From JBGOTP01 sp963717075 (GTDB taxonomy: Bacteria > Acidobacteriota > Vicinamibacteria > Vicinamibacterales > CAVVIG01), in contig CAVQVI010000002.1 in NCBI GenBank assembly GCA_963717075.1, forward strand, positions 122,218 through 186,217: DNA of 64,000 nt. The letters run 5' to 3'. The translations under genes were made by a program, and so were the position numbers. Positions within the stretch are counted from its first letter, which is position 1; each line of letters begins with the position of its first letter. Below the pieces are notes generated by a model that was not told the DNA's origin, made no database searches, and worked only from the letters and a program-made list of their open reading frames with translations. Positions 53,803-63,602 of the stretch are shown here, piece after piece.

Positions 53803-54267
53803 CTAGTCCAAGAGCCCCCGTTTCAACTTGAATGCTTTGGTGGTCGGATCATGCTCACGATAGACAGTGTGGCAGGCCTCACAGGCGGCGTCGACCTGCT
53901 TCATAACAGCGGCCACGGCGCTCGCGTCGATCGTCGTCTCGGATAGGGCGCTGTCGAGGTCGTCGAGTCGGGCGACGGCCTCTCTCAGCATCTTCACCCC
54001 GTCTTCTTTCTCCTTGCTCCGCCAGAAACTGACCGTGCGCGCAAGCTCGGCGCGCGATCGTGTGACCTCCACCTTCGCGTTGTCGAAGTCTTTCGAGGCA
54101 ATCAGCGGACTGACCAGCCCGAACGCTCTTCCGGCGGCTTTCATCGCCTTGTCGAGATCGTCTGGAGTGAAGATCACGCGCTGTGCGAGGCCCACTGAGC
54201 CCGTCAAAACCAGTAAAGCCGCCGCACATTTCGTGGGCCGCTTCACGCTCGCGCCCTCATTCTTCAA
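53803..54267 (-). CDS. Cytochrome c' (class II cytochrome c)
   Basis: 154 residues. A signal-like segment (CAAALLVLTGSVGLAQ) precedes a four-helix-bundle pattern (FTPDDLDKAMKAAGRAFGLVSPLIASKD; VTRSRAELARTVSFW; VKMLREAVARLDDLDSALSE). The heme site CEACH at 129-133 near the C-terminus is typical of cytochrome c'. These bind NO or transfer electrons in the periplasm. A close relative begins at the right edge of the window. It ends 13 bases before the amidohydrolase start and follows the ankyrin gene by 3 bases, so the three minus-strand genes probably form an operon. Confidence 0.8.
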   Translation of the reverse strand: MKNEGASVKRPTKCAAALLVLTGSVGLAQRVIFTPDDLDKAMKAAGRAFGLVSPLIASKDFDNAKVEVTRSRAELARTVSFWRSKEKEDGVKMLREAVARLDDLDSALSETTIDASAVAAVMKQVDAACEACHTVYREHDPTTKAFKLKRGLLD

Positions 54268-54270
54268 GCT

Positions 54271-55860
54271 TTAAGGCTGGTTTGCGGGGCCGGCCACGAT
54301 GTCGCGCCCGCGTTCCCAGACGGTGCCCGGAACACCCAGCCTGGTGTTGGCGCCCAACCGCCGGAGGAGTTCAGCGGTTTCCGGCCACTCCTGGAATTGG
54401 TAGGACTGTTTGGTGCCCTCCGCGAGGCGGAACGGCGTGCGGCCCTTGAAGTCCCGTGCGTTGATGTTGGCGCCGTGCTCCACCAAGTACTGCACCACCT
54501 CGTTGCGTCCCCGGAATGTGGCGCCATGCAGAGCCGTGAAGTCAGCTTCGTTCACCGCGTTCACGTCGGCGCCCGCTTCGACGAGAGTCTTGACAGCGGC
54601 CTCCGCAATCGGCGCGCGGTCCCCCCGAGGCTTCCGCGGCTGATACGTACGAGGACCGAGCCCGGCGGCGACCATCAGCGGCGTGGTGCCGTCATCCGTC
54701 GCGAGACGATGGTCGGCGCCCGCGGTCAGGAGGGCCTGAAGAATCTCGGCGCTACCCTCGATGCGTGGCACCGTTTCCTCGCCGAACTGTCCGCTGCCAC
54801 TGGCTGAAGCGGCCGCTACCCACAACGGCGTCGCCCCAAGCAGATGGCCCGTGCCGACCGCGAAGGACTCGAACGCGCCGCCCCGGTGTCTGGCAAGGAA
54901 GTCGAGCTCCACGGCGGACGTGGTGATGCGCGCGTTGGGGTTTGCGCCGCGGGCCAACAGCGCCTGTACCAGACGAAGTCGGCGATCTGGATCGAGGAAC
55001 ACCGGGGGTCTCGAGCCGTGCACGCGGTTCCAGTCTCTCAGCCACAGCCCCACGTTGCCGGCCGCAGCGTGTAACGCGCCGATTCCCGCGATCGTGCCGT
55101 TCGGGTCGGCGCCGCGATCCAGCAGAAACTGAGCAAACCGGTCGTGGCCGCTGACGATCGCCAACGGCAGCGCCTGTGTGCCGTCCGCGCCGGTGTCATT
55201 CAAACCCGCGCCAGCCGCGAGCAGAACCGTGGCCATGTCGATGTCGCCATTGCGCGCCGCGAACAGCAACGGTGTGAACCCCTTGCGGGAGGAGCCCCTG
55301 ACTGCGGCACCGCCCTCGAGCAGCAACTGCGCGATGTCCCGGTGCCCCTCCGACGCGGCCCACATCAGCGCGGTGTGCTTCGTCTCGGTCGTCGCTAGGT
55401 TGATGTCCGCGCCATGGGCCAGCAACGCCTTCACCACGCGCACATTGCCTGTGCGTGCGGCCGTCATGAGCGGGGTCAGCCCGCTGGTCTGGGCGGCATT
55501 CGGGTTCGCCCCGGCGGCGAGGAGCTTCTCGACCATCCCTGCGCTCGCCTGCATGCACGCGCGCATGAGGGGGGTCACTCCGTGGTCGTCAGCGGCGTTT
55601 GCGTCGGCGCCGGCCTGCAGCAGCGCGTCTGCCATGGCGAGATCATCCCAGTGAGCCGCCCACAGGAGTGCCGTGACGCCATCCGCCCGACGCGTGTTGA
55701 CATCGACTCCCGCCTTCAGCCACGCCCGCACCGCCGTCAGATCCCGCTGCTCCGCGGCGTTCACGAGCCGGAGCTCGGGTCCGCCCGCCATCGCCACACC
55801 CACTAGCGATAGTAGAGAAATCACCCACGGGCCAGCCAGACGCTTGATCGCGGTGCCCAT
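54271..55860 (-). CDS. Exported ankyrin-repeat protein
   Basis: 529 residues with a signal peptide (WVISLLSLVGVAMAGG). At least ten ankyrin repeats follow in two blocks, about 35-260 and 290-490 (for example DGVTALLWAAHWDDLAMADALLQAGADANAAD; HGVTPLMRACMQASAGMVEKLLAAGANPNAAQ; DFTALHGATFRGRNEVVQYLVEHGANINARD). They are separated by a longer insert with NVGLWLRDWNRVHGSRPPVF. Ankyrin proteins bind partners; none is identified. ATG 55860 is preferred because GAGGAGGG precedes it, although the frame is open to 56205. A good promoter lies at 55893-55922. It leads the operon with cytochrome c' and amidohydrolase. Confidence 0.87.
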   Translation of the reverse strand: MGTAIKRLAGPWVISLLSLVGVAMAGGPELRLVNAAEQRDLTAVRAWLKAGVDVNTRRADGVTALLWAAHWDDLAMADALLQAGADANAADDHGVTPLMRACMQASAGMVEKLLAAGANPNAAQTSGLTPLMTAARTGNVRVVKALLAHGADINLATTETKHTALMWAASEGHRDIAQLLLEGGAAVRGSSRKGFTPLLFAARNGDIDMATVLLAAGAGLNDTGADGTQALPLAIVSGHDRFAQFLLDRGADPNGTIAGIGALHAAAGNVGLWLRDWNRVHGSRPPVFLDPDRRLRLVQALLARGANPNARITTSAVELDFLARHRGGAFESFAVGTGHLLGATPLWVAAASASGSGQFGEETVPRIEGSAEILQALLTAGADHRLATDDGTTPLMVAAGLGPRTYQPRKPRGDRAPIAEAAVKTLVEAGADVNAVNEADFTALHGATFRGRNEVVQYLVEHGANINARDFKGRTPFRLAEGTKQSYQFQEWPETAELLRRLGANTRLGVPGTVWERGRDIVAGPANQP

Positions 55861-55892
55861 TGTCGTCCCTCCTCCTCGACTCGATTGGTCGG

Positions 55893-55922
55893 AGCATAGA
55901 CGGGGCGAAACCATGGAGTCAA
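55893..55922 (-). promoter_or_regulatory. Sigma-70-like promoter of the ankyrin operon
   Basis: On the minus strand TTGACT (55922-55917), an 18-base spacer and TATGCT (55898-55893) form a plausible promoter with a start near 55886, about 26 bases before ATG 55860 and its GAGGAGGG site. Confidence 0.55.
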
Positions 55923-56076
55923 CCAAATAGGTTCTCTGCATCGCCCAGCTAAATCGTCCTATAATACGCTGTCCCTTGGTAGATTGGCGAAAAAGCCAGC
56001 AACCTGTATGCATCAGCGGTCTGCTCAATAGGCAGGGCTGAACGATCGTATGCCACGGCGGGGGCGCTGAAGGACC

Positions 56077-58577
56077 ATGTCGAGAACGCTGTACACGATG
56101 GGGCTGGTTGGACTCGCGTGGGCCGCGAGTTCGTTCCTGCCGATTGCGCGCGTGAACACCTTCAGCCCGCAGGCTGCCAGTCAGGGGGCGGTCTCGGAGC
56201 CGCACGGGCGACCGTCAGTCGTCCGGCCGTCACCGCCCCGGAGCGCACACTCCTCGACCGCTACTGTGTGACCTGTCACAACGAGAAGCTGAAGACTGGC
56301 GGTCTGACCCTGGAGCGCCTCGACCTTGGCGATGTGGGCGCGCACGCAGACGTTTTCGAGAAGGTCGTGCGGAAGCTTCGCCACCGGCAGATGCCGCCAG
56401 TGGGCCGGCCGCGTCCCGATCCGCAGATGATGAACGCCTTTGTAACAGGGCTCGAGGCGGCGCTCGATCGCGTAGCCGTGGCCAGTCCCGATCCCGGACG
56501 CGTCGCCGTGCGCCGGCTGAATCGCGCTGAATACGTCAACGTCATCCGCGACCTGCTGGCGTTGGACGTCGATGGGCCGGCGCTGCTGCCGGCGGATGAT
56601 TCCGGCTTTGGGTTTGACAACAATGCCGACGTGCTCTCGATCACGCCGGCGCTGATGGCGCGTTATATGTCCGCGGCGACCAAGATCAGTCGCCTCGCCG
56701 TCGGCAGTCCGGAGAATCGCGCCGTCATCCACCTCTACAAGCCCTTGCAACTCGCCGAGCAGGACGCCCGCATGGGCGAGGATCTGCCGTTCGCGACGCA
56801 CGGGGGGGTGGCGGTTCGCCACACGTTTTCGCTCGATGGGGAATATGCGTTCAAGCTCCGCCTGCAGCGGAAGCAGGGCGCAGTCTACGGCATCGAGGAA
56901 GACGAGCATGAGATCGAACTGCGAGTGGACCACGCCCTTCTGAAGCGCTTCCGCGTGGGCGGCGAGTTCAAGGGCCCAGATCCTGGGGCCCAGATCGCCG
57001 TCCCTGAGGACGACCTCGAGGGCCAGCGGATCCACGAGTACCGCTTGACGGCCGATGCACATCTGGAAGCTCGTGTGCCGGTCAAGGCGGGGACACGAGT
57101 GGTGGCGGCCGCGTTTACCGATTTCGCCCCCGATCCATATCAGGGTGTGGGACGGCGCGGCGATCGTGACGCAATTCCCGCGATCGAGACGCTCGAGATC
57201 TCGGGGCCGTACAACGCGAGGACGCCGACAGATACGCCGAGCCGTCGTCAGATTTTTCTGTGCCGGCCCGCGAGCCGCCAGGAGGAAGACCCGTGCGCGA
57301 AGACCATCATCCGCACGCTGGCCCGGCGCGCGTATCGGCGGCCCGTTACGGATGCGGACATCCGGCCGCTGTTCACCATCTACAAGGAGGGCCGCGCCGA
57401 GAGAGATTTCGAGGCGGGCATCGAGCGCGCGATCGAAGTGATGTTGTCGTTGCCAGAGTTCCTGCTCCGCGTGGAACGCGAGCCGGCCGGCGCCGCGCCG
57501 GGGACCGTCTATCGGTTGAGCGATCTCGAGCTGGCCACACGGTTGTCCTCCTTCCTCTGGAAGAGTATCCCCGATGACCAGCTCTTGGACCTGGCCGCGC
57601 GCGGCAAACTGAAGGACGCGTCCGTGCTCGAGCAGCAGGTTCGGCGTATGCTGGCCGACCGGCGGGCTACGCGGTGGATGGCCGATTTCGTGAACCAGTG
57701 GTTGCTCGTGCGCAACATACAGTCGGCGCAGCCCGATCTAACCCTCTTCAGTCAGTTCGATGACACGTTGCGCGAAGCCATGACGCGGGAAACGGAGCTG
57801 TTCTTCGAGAGTCAGGTGCGCGAGGATCGTCCGATCCTGGAGTTGCTGACGGCCAACTATACGTACCTGAACGAGCGACTGGCCCGGCATTATGGGATTC
57901 CGAATATTTACGACAGCCACTTTCGGCGCGTGACGTTGGCCGATGAACGGCGGCAGGGCCTGCTGGGGCACGGGAGTGTCTTGACGGTGACGTCGTATGC
58001 GCACCGGACCTCCGTCGTGCTGCGCGGCAAATGGGTCCTGGAGACGCTGTTAGGGGGGCCGCCTCCCCCCCCGCCACCGAATGTGCCGCCTCTCAAAGAG
58101 AACGACGCGAAGACCAAGCCAACCTCCCTGCGCGAGCGCATGGAGCAGCACCGGCGCAATCCCGTCTGCGCCAGTTGCCATGCCCCCATGGACCCGCTCG
58201 GTTTCGTGCTGGAAAACTTCGATGCGACCGGGGCGTGGCGCGAGACCGACAGCGGCCTGCCAATCAACGCGGCCGTGACGCTGCCCGACGGCGCGCAAAT
58301 CGACGGCCCGAAGGCATTTCGAGAGATGCTGGTGAGTCGGAACGATGAGGTGATTCAGACCGTCACCGAAAAGCTGCTCACCTATGCTCTGGGCCGTGGT
58401 TTGGACCACCATGACGCGCCAACTGTGCGCCAGCTCGTACGGGAGACGGCGCACGACGACCATCGGTGGTCGTCGCTCGTCCTGGGAATTGTGAAGAGCT
58501 TGCCGTTTCAGATGCAAAAAGTACCGAGTCCGGAGGAAACCGGACCGGCCGCGACCACGATCGCGGAACGCCGTTAA
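56077..58577 (+). CDS. DUF1592-type cytochrome (PSCyt1/DUF1587/1595/1592/1588/1585), frameshift in signal region
   Basis: Large exported heme protein first noted in planctomycetes. Domains in order: PSCyt1 heme motif (LLDRYCVTCHNEKLKTGG), DUF1587 (VRRLNRAEYVNVIRDLLALD), DUF1595 (TIIRTLARRAYRRPVTDADIRPL), DUF1592 (YRLSDLELATRLSSFLWKSIPDD), DUF1588 (RRNPVCASCHAPMDPLGF, second heme motif) and DUF1585 (VTEKLLTYALGRGLDHHDAPTVR). The signal peptide MSRTLYTMGLVGLAWAASSFLPIA begins at ATG 56077, one frame away from the mature part; the break lies between 56160 and 56230. The frame used downstream is otherwise open from 56118 but gives no signal. It pairs with the DUF1552 gene 38 bases downstream. Function of the pair is unknown. 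Confidence 0.87.
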
Positions 58578-58614
58578 GTGTTCCTCGCGTTTGGAGGTTG
58601 AGGAGAGGGTCGCC

Positions 58615-59961
58615 ATGATCATCACGAAAAGGCACATACCCCGCCGCACGGTCCTGCGTGGCCTCGGAGCCACGCTCGCACTGCCGCTGCTGGACAGCAT
58701 GGTTCCGGCGCTGACCGCTCTCAGCAAAACGGCGGCGGCACCGGTCCGGAGGTTCGGCGTGTTTTACGTGCCGAACGGGATGTCCATGGGTTACTGGTTC
58801 CCAAAGGTCCCGGGGCCGCTCCAGGAGCTGCCGCCGACGCTGCGGTCGCTGGCGGAGGTGAAGGACAAGGTCCTCCTCCTGGACGGGCTTGCGGACGAAG
58901 CGGCGAACCTCGTGAAGAACGGAGGCGATCATGCCCGCTCTGCCGGCACGTTCCTGACCTGCGTCCCCTTCAAGCCCACAACCGGCGCCGACGTGCGCGC
59001 GTCGGTGTCGGTAGATCAAATCGCGGCGCAGACCCTTTCCAAGGAAACGCAGTTGGCCTCGATCGAGCTCGGCATCGAGTCGAACGCCATGCTCGGCGTT
59101 TGCGATAACGGCTCGAGCTGTACCTATACCAATACGATCGCGTGGCGCACAGCGACAACGGCGCTGCCGGTCGAGAGAGATCCGCGCGCCATATTCGAAC
59201 GGCTGTTCGGCATGAGCGGCAGCACGGACCTGGCGGCCCGGCTCGCCCGCGTTCGGCGGGACCGCAGCATCCTCGATGCGGTGGGCGGCGAAATCGGCAG
59301 CCTCGCGAAAACCCTCGGGCACCGCGATCAGGCCAAGCTCTCGGAATATCTCGATTCGGTACGAGACATCGAACGGCGGATCCAGATGGCCGAACAACAG
59401 AAAGGCCGAGAGCTCCCGGTGGTCGAGCAGCCTGGCGGGATTCCGAGCGACTACGGGGAACACGCGAAGCTCATGATGGACCTGCTTGCGCTGGCCTACC
59501 AGACCGACATGACCCGCATCACCACGTTCATGCTGGCGCGCGAGGTCAGCGGCCGGGCGTATCCGGAAATCGGCGTCTCGGACTCGCATCACCCGTTGTC
59601 GCACCACCAGGACGAGCCCGCCAAACTCGAGCGGCTGCATAAGATCAATGAGTACCACGTGCAGCAGTTTGCTCACCTGGTCAAGAAGCTGGCCGCGACG
59701 CCCGAGGGCGACGGAACGATGCTCGACCACACCCTGTTGCTCTACGGCACCGGCATCAGCGACAGCAACACGCATTTCCACGACGACCTGCCGATCGCCC
59801 TGGTTGGCGGAAAAGCGGCCGGCATCAAGGGCGGCCGTTACGTCCGGTTTGCGAAGGGCACGCCCCTGGCGAACCTCCATATGACCATTTTGGAAAAGCT
59901 CGGGGTCTCGATCGACAAATTCGGCGACAGCACAGGCACCCTCACGCTCGCCGACGACTAG
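58615..59961 (+). CDS. DUF1552-family exported protein (Tat substrate)
   Basis: 448 residues. The N-terminal Tat signal HIPRRTVLRGLGATLALPLL means export in folded form. The body is a DUF1552 domain with an alkaline-phosphatase/sulfatase-like layout (RRFGVFYVPNGMSMGYWFP, DKVLLLDGLADE, HARSAGTFLT, GVSDSHHPLSHHQDEPAKLERL, HTLLLYGTGISDSNTHFHDDLPIALVGG). Several His and Asp residues could bind metal. It is almost always found directly after a DUF1592 protein, as here, so the two probably form a complex or act in sequence. ATG 58615 is chosen because GGAGAGGG precedes it; an in-frame ATG at 58591 is poorer. Confidence 0.88.
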   Translation: MIITKRHIPRRTVLRGLGATLALPLLDSMVPALTALSKTAAAPVRRFGVFYVPNGMSMGYWFPKVPGPLQELPPTLRSLAEVKDKVLLLDGLADEAANLVKNGGDHARSAGTFLTCVPFKPTTGADVRASVSVDQIAAQTLSKETQLASIELGIESNAMLGVCDNGSSCTYTNTIAWRTATTALPVERDPRAIFERLFGMSGSTDLAARLARVRRDRSILDAVGGEIGSLAKTLGHRDQAKLSEYLDSVRDIERRIQMAEQQKGRELPVVEQPGGIPSDYGEHAKLMMDLLALAYQTDMTRITTFMLAREVSGRAYPEIGVSDSHHPLSHHQDEPAKLERLHKINEYHVQQFAHLVKKLAATPEGDGTMLDHTLLLYGTGISDSNTHFHDDLPIALVGGKAAGIKGGRYVRFAKGTPLANLHMTILEKLGVSIDKFGDSTGTLTLADD

Positions 59962-59994
59962 CGAGGCTCCGCCTGAGACCGTCGAGGCTCCGCC
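59962..59994 (+). repeat. Direct repeat CGAGGCTCCGCC (two copies)
   Basis: CGAGGCTCCGCC at 59962-59973 and 59983-59994, period 21 bases, directly after the DUF1552 stop. It may be a fragment of an intergenic repeat family; only two copies are seen here. Confidence 0.5.
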
Positions 59995-60018
59995 CCGCTA
60001 GACGAACATTTATTACAG

Positions 60019-60033
60019 CCCCGCTGCGCGGGG
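60019..60033 (+). terminator. Short GC hairpin between convergent genes
   Basis: CCCCGC-TGC-GCGGGG is a 6-bp GC stem with a 3-base loop between the convergent DUF1552 and PQQ genes. No proper U-tract follows (TCGTCTT), so it is at best a weak terminator. Confidence 0.35.
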
Positions 60034-60148
60034 TCGTCTTGACCGGAAAACTTGACTCATGCGGTGCAAGTTTCAGAGGTCAAGACTCTAGGTGTGATTC
60101 TCGCCGGCAATCAGCGCAAGAACTCCAAGTCCTGTTCTTGCCCTCGAC

Positions 60149-62153
60149 TTAGCCCGGCAGTCTGAACGCGAGAAACTCGCCGGAATAATTGGCCCCGCTG
60201 ATGGCTAGGACGATGTACTGCCGGTCGTTCAACATGTAGGTCATGGGCGAGCCGCTCGATGCGGCCGGCAGGTAGACGCCGCCAACCACGTTGCCGATCG
60301 CCTTGTCATACGCGTGCAGCGTGGCGCCGCGCTGCCCGGATGGCGTTGTCACCAACCCTCCTTGGGCACCGTCCGCTGCAATCACGAGGGTCTTGGTCAC
60401 GAGTGTCCCGACCCGACCGATCCGTCCCGTCTTCGGAATTGTCAGACCTTTCAGCGCCGGGTGGTTACGGACGTTATCCAGTGTTTCGCCGTGCGGGACC
60501 TGCCAGACGATCTCTCCCCGGTCAAGATTGATCGCGGTAATACGACCCCACGGTGGTTTGACCAGCGGAAGCCCGCGGACCAGCAAGCTGCCTCCGCCTT
60601 CACCATCGCCCCCCCCGCCACCTGCATCCCCCGCGGCGCTCCCGCGGATATAGTTCAAGTCCGATGTCCCAGGAGGGGGTGGAATGAGTCCCAGTGAGGT
60701 GACTTGTGTCTGAGAGAACACATAGAGAATGTGGGTCTCCGGATCGTAGGATCCGCCTTCCCACTTCGTCGCGCCGATGCCGGCGGTCAGCGTGCCGAGC
60801 GGCCCGTCCTTCCTGCTGACCACGGGCGGCGCGAACAACGGTCCAAAACGGTGCTGCGATGCGATCTTGACCGCTTCCGCGCGAAGCTCGGGCGTAAAGT
60901 CGATCAGATCGTCGATCGTGACGCCTTGAAGATCGTAGGGTGGAGGCTTGGTCGGAAATGGCTGTGTCGGGCTCGTCTTCTCTCCCGGCACGTCCGACTG
61001 CGGAACCGGGCGTTCCTCGATGGGCCAGATAGGCTGTCCGGTGACGCGATCGAACACGTAGAGAAACGCCTGTTTGGTTGGCTGCGCCAAGGCCTTGATC
61101 AGGCGACCGTTGACGGTGATGTCGACGAGGATCGGCGCGCAGGGGATGTCGTAGTCCCAGATCGGATGGTGGACCAGCTGGTAGTGCCACTTCCGCTGGC
61201 CGGTTTTCAGATCGAGCGCGACGAGGGTTTCGCCAAAGAGCGTATTCCCCGGCCGGTGCCCGCCGTACCAGTCACTCGTGGGTGACTCTACGGGGAGATA
61301 CACCATTCCAAGTTCCTCGTCGATCGACATCTGTCCCCAGACTCCGGTGTTGCCGGTATACGACCACGAGTCGTTCTCCCATGTGTCGTTTCCGAACTCG
61401 CCGGGTGATGGCACCGTGTGGAAGATCCAGAGGCGCTTGCCCGTCCGCACGTCGTACCCGCGGATGAACCCCTTGACATGGCGCCGGCTCTTCGGTCGCG
61501 CCGCCCGACTGGTGCGCCGCACCGATGATCACCGTGTTGCCGGCCACGATCGGCGCGGCGTGCAGTCCGACCTCGCCGGTGACCAGATCCACTTCCTGAT
61601 CGATGTCCTTCTTCAGGTCGACGACTGCCATTTCTACCGAAGCCAGGCACTGGACGGCCGGTCTTCGAGTCGAGGGCGATCATCTGATAGCCAGGTGTGA
61701 CGTAGATGATCCGCTCCTCTTTCCCGTCGGTCCAGTAAGAGAGACCACGCCCCGACAACTTCCTCGGGGCGGCGTCTCCGCGTTTTCCTTCGTTCAGGCT
61801 GTACATCCAGCGCATCTCGCCCGGTGGCGGCATCGAGCGCGACGACCGCTCGGCGCGTACCGGCGGTCGAGTAAAGGACGCCGTTGGCCACGAGAGGTGT
61901 GGCCTGAAGGTTGTACTCAGGAGAGGGGCCCAGATTGTCGGTCTTGAACCGCCAGGCGATTTCCAGCTTGCTGAAGTTGTCCAGCGTTGATCTGATCGAG
62001 CGGAGCATAGCGAGTATTCGCGAGATCGCCTCCGTAGGTTCGCCACTCGCCATTCTTCGCGCCTGACTGTGCGAGCACGTGCCATCCTGCCCCCAGAAGG
62101 ACCGCGGCAAGTGTGCTCGCTCCCACGAAGTAAGGTGCCGTGTGTCTCTTCAT
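60149..62153 (-). CDS. PQQ-dependent dehydrogenase, paralogue of the 8.9-11 kb gene (about four frameshifts)
   Basis: Secreted glucose-dehydrogenase-like quinoprotein. The signal peptide MKRHTAPYFVGASTLAAVLLGAGWHVLAQ starts at 62153, then GEWRTYGGDLANTRYAPLDQIN. The sequence continues through three further frames (LEIAWRFKTDNLGPSPEYNLQ; LNEGKRGDAAPRKLSGRGLS; VDLVTGEVGLHAAPIVAG) before the long intact frame (KGFIRGYDVRTGKRLWIFHTVPSP to the end). Breaks lie near 61980, 61820, 61640 and 61490. The active-site segment is HHPIWDYDIPCAPILVD. A short Gly-rich insert (DAGGGGGDGEGGG) occupies the same place as the longer one in the 9-kb paralogue. No segment is missing, so assembly indels are likely. 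Confidence 0.82.
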
Positions 62154-62358
62154 AACGTCCCTGATCCGTTCTTGCCGGTTACCGAAGGAGACGATGGACC
62201 CACTCAACTCGAGGCACGGCCCGTGCTGCGCGCTGGCGAGGTGCTCGAGCACGTGCCGGGATGTGACGAACTCCGACAGACGGTTGGAGTCTACAGCGCG
62301 AAGCGGCAAAAATCATCGGATGGTAGGCTTTTCGTTATGTCACTGCCCGCAATTAATG

Positions 62359-62364
62359 TATAAG
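62359..62364 (+). promoter_or_regulatory. Weak promoter candidate for the NHL-propeller gene
   Basis: TATAAG (62359-62364) lies 18 bases after TTATGT (62335-62340) and about 20 bases before ATG 62385. The -35 is poor, so this is tentative. Confidence 0.3.
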
Positions 62365-62384
62365 AAGGGTCGCTTGGAGGCGCG

Positions 62385-63602
62385 ATGAAACGCAGACTTT
62401 TGGTGGGCGGGGCATTTCTCGTGGCTCTTGCCGGTCTGGGCGTGACACAGTCCGTCCTTGGCAAGGCTGCCGAGGCGCAGAGCCGGAACGCGGTGAAGGC
62501 GCCCCGCTTTGAGGTGGACCCGTTCTGGCCGAAGCCGCTGCCGAACCACTGGCTGCTGGGCAACTCCATCGGCGTCTGGGTGGACGACCAGGATGTGGTC
62601 TGGATGGTCCACCGTGGTGCCGCCAACCTGGACCGAAACGAACGGGGGATTGACAACGGATTCGCGGAGTGCTGCACGGCCGCGCCGCCGGTGCTGGCCT
62701 TCGACAAGGCCGGCAATCTCGTTCATCACTGGGGCGGCCCTGGACAGGGCTTCGACTGGCCCGCGTCCAACCACGGTATCTTCATCGACCACACGGGCGC
62801 GGTGTGGATCGGCGGCAACGGTCCGGGCGACTCGCACATCATGAAATTCACGAAGGACGGCAAGTTCCTGGCCCAGTATGGCAAGCCGAACGCGCGGATG
62901 ACCGCACCCGCCAAAGACCCGAAGTCGAAGCCCACGTTCACGCCGAACAGCAACGATCCGGACAACTTCGGCCAGGTGGCGAAGATCACCGTGGACGCGA
63001 AGGACAACGAGGCGTATGTCTCCGACGGCTACTTCAATCACCGTGTGGCGGTGCTCGACGCGGCAACCGGGAAGATGAAGCGCTACTGGGGCGCGTACGG
63101 CTCGAAACCGGATGACACGCCGCTCGGCCCCTACGATCCCGCCGCGCCGGTCGCGAAGCAGTTCCGCAACCCGGTCCACTGCGCGGATCTCTCGAAAGAC
63201 AGACTCCTCTATGTCTGCGATCGCACGAACGATCGCCTCCAGGTGTTCCATCCCGACGGCACGTTCATCAAGGAGGCGATCTTCGCGAAGAATACGAAGG
63301 CGGGCGGCTCCGTGTGGGACATCGCGTTCTCCCGCGACTCGCAGCAGAAGTACATCTACATGGCGGATGGTGCGAACAACCGTGTGTACATCGTCCTGCG
63401 CGACACGCTGCAGTTGCTGACGAGCTTCGGCGATGGCGGCCGGTATTCCGGTCAGTTCTTCGGTGTCCACAGCATTGCCGTCGACTCGCAGGGCAACATC
63501 TACACGACCGAAACCTACGAGGGCAAGCGGATCCAGAAGTTCGTGCATAAGGGCGAGGCCACGGTCACGAAGGAACATCAGGGCACCCCCTGGCCGCGCT
63601 AG
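62385..63602 (+). CDS. Exported NHL-repeat six-bladed beta-propeller protein
   Basis: 405 residues with a signal peptide (MKRRLLVGGAFLVALAGLGVTQSVLG). The repeats are NHL-like: GNSIGVWVDDQDVVWMVHRG, SNHGIFIDHTGAVWIGGNGPGDSHIMKFTKDGKFLAQYG, AYVSDGYFNHRVAVLDAATG, LYVCDRTNDRLQVFHPDG, VHSIAVDSQGNIYTTETYEGKRIQKF. The fold resembles the lyase half (PAL) of peptide-amidating enzymes and lactonase-like propellers. Notably, a PHM-like monooxygenase is encoded elsewhere in this window (13.3 kb). Catalytic residues cannot be assigned by eye. GGAGG precedes ATG 62385. Divergent from the PQQ gene at 60-62 kb. Confidence 0.83.
   Translation: MKRRLLVGGAFLVALAGLGVTQSVLGKAAEAQSRNAVKAPRFEVDPFWPKPLPNHWLLGNSIGVWVDDQDVVWMVHRGAANLDRNERGIDNGFAECCTAAPPVLAFDKAGNLVHHWGGPGQGFDWPASNHGIFIDHTGAVWIGGNGPGDSHIMKFTKDGKFLAQYGKPNARMTAPAKDPKSKPTFTPNSNDPDNFGQVAKITVDAKDNEAYVSDGYFNHRVAVLDAATGKMKRYWGAYGSKPDDTPLGPYDPAAPVAKQFRNPVHCADLSKDRLLYVCDRTNDRLQVFHPDGTFIKEAIFAKNTKAGGSVWDIAFSRDSQQKYIYMADGANNRVYIVLRDTLQLLTSFGDGGRYSGQFFGVHSIAVDSQGNIYTTETYEGKRIQKFVHKGEATVTKEHQGTPWPR

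Noticed and set aside
55960..55965. Perfect TATAAT on the plus strand before the DUF1592 gene
   Set aside because: No -35 match within 15-19 bases, so not listed as a promoter.
58378..59880. 500-codon minus-strand open frame opposite the DUF1552 gene
   Set aside because: Composition typical of a GC shadow, no domain, and the plus strand is a clear DUF1552 protein.
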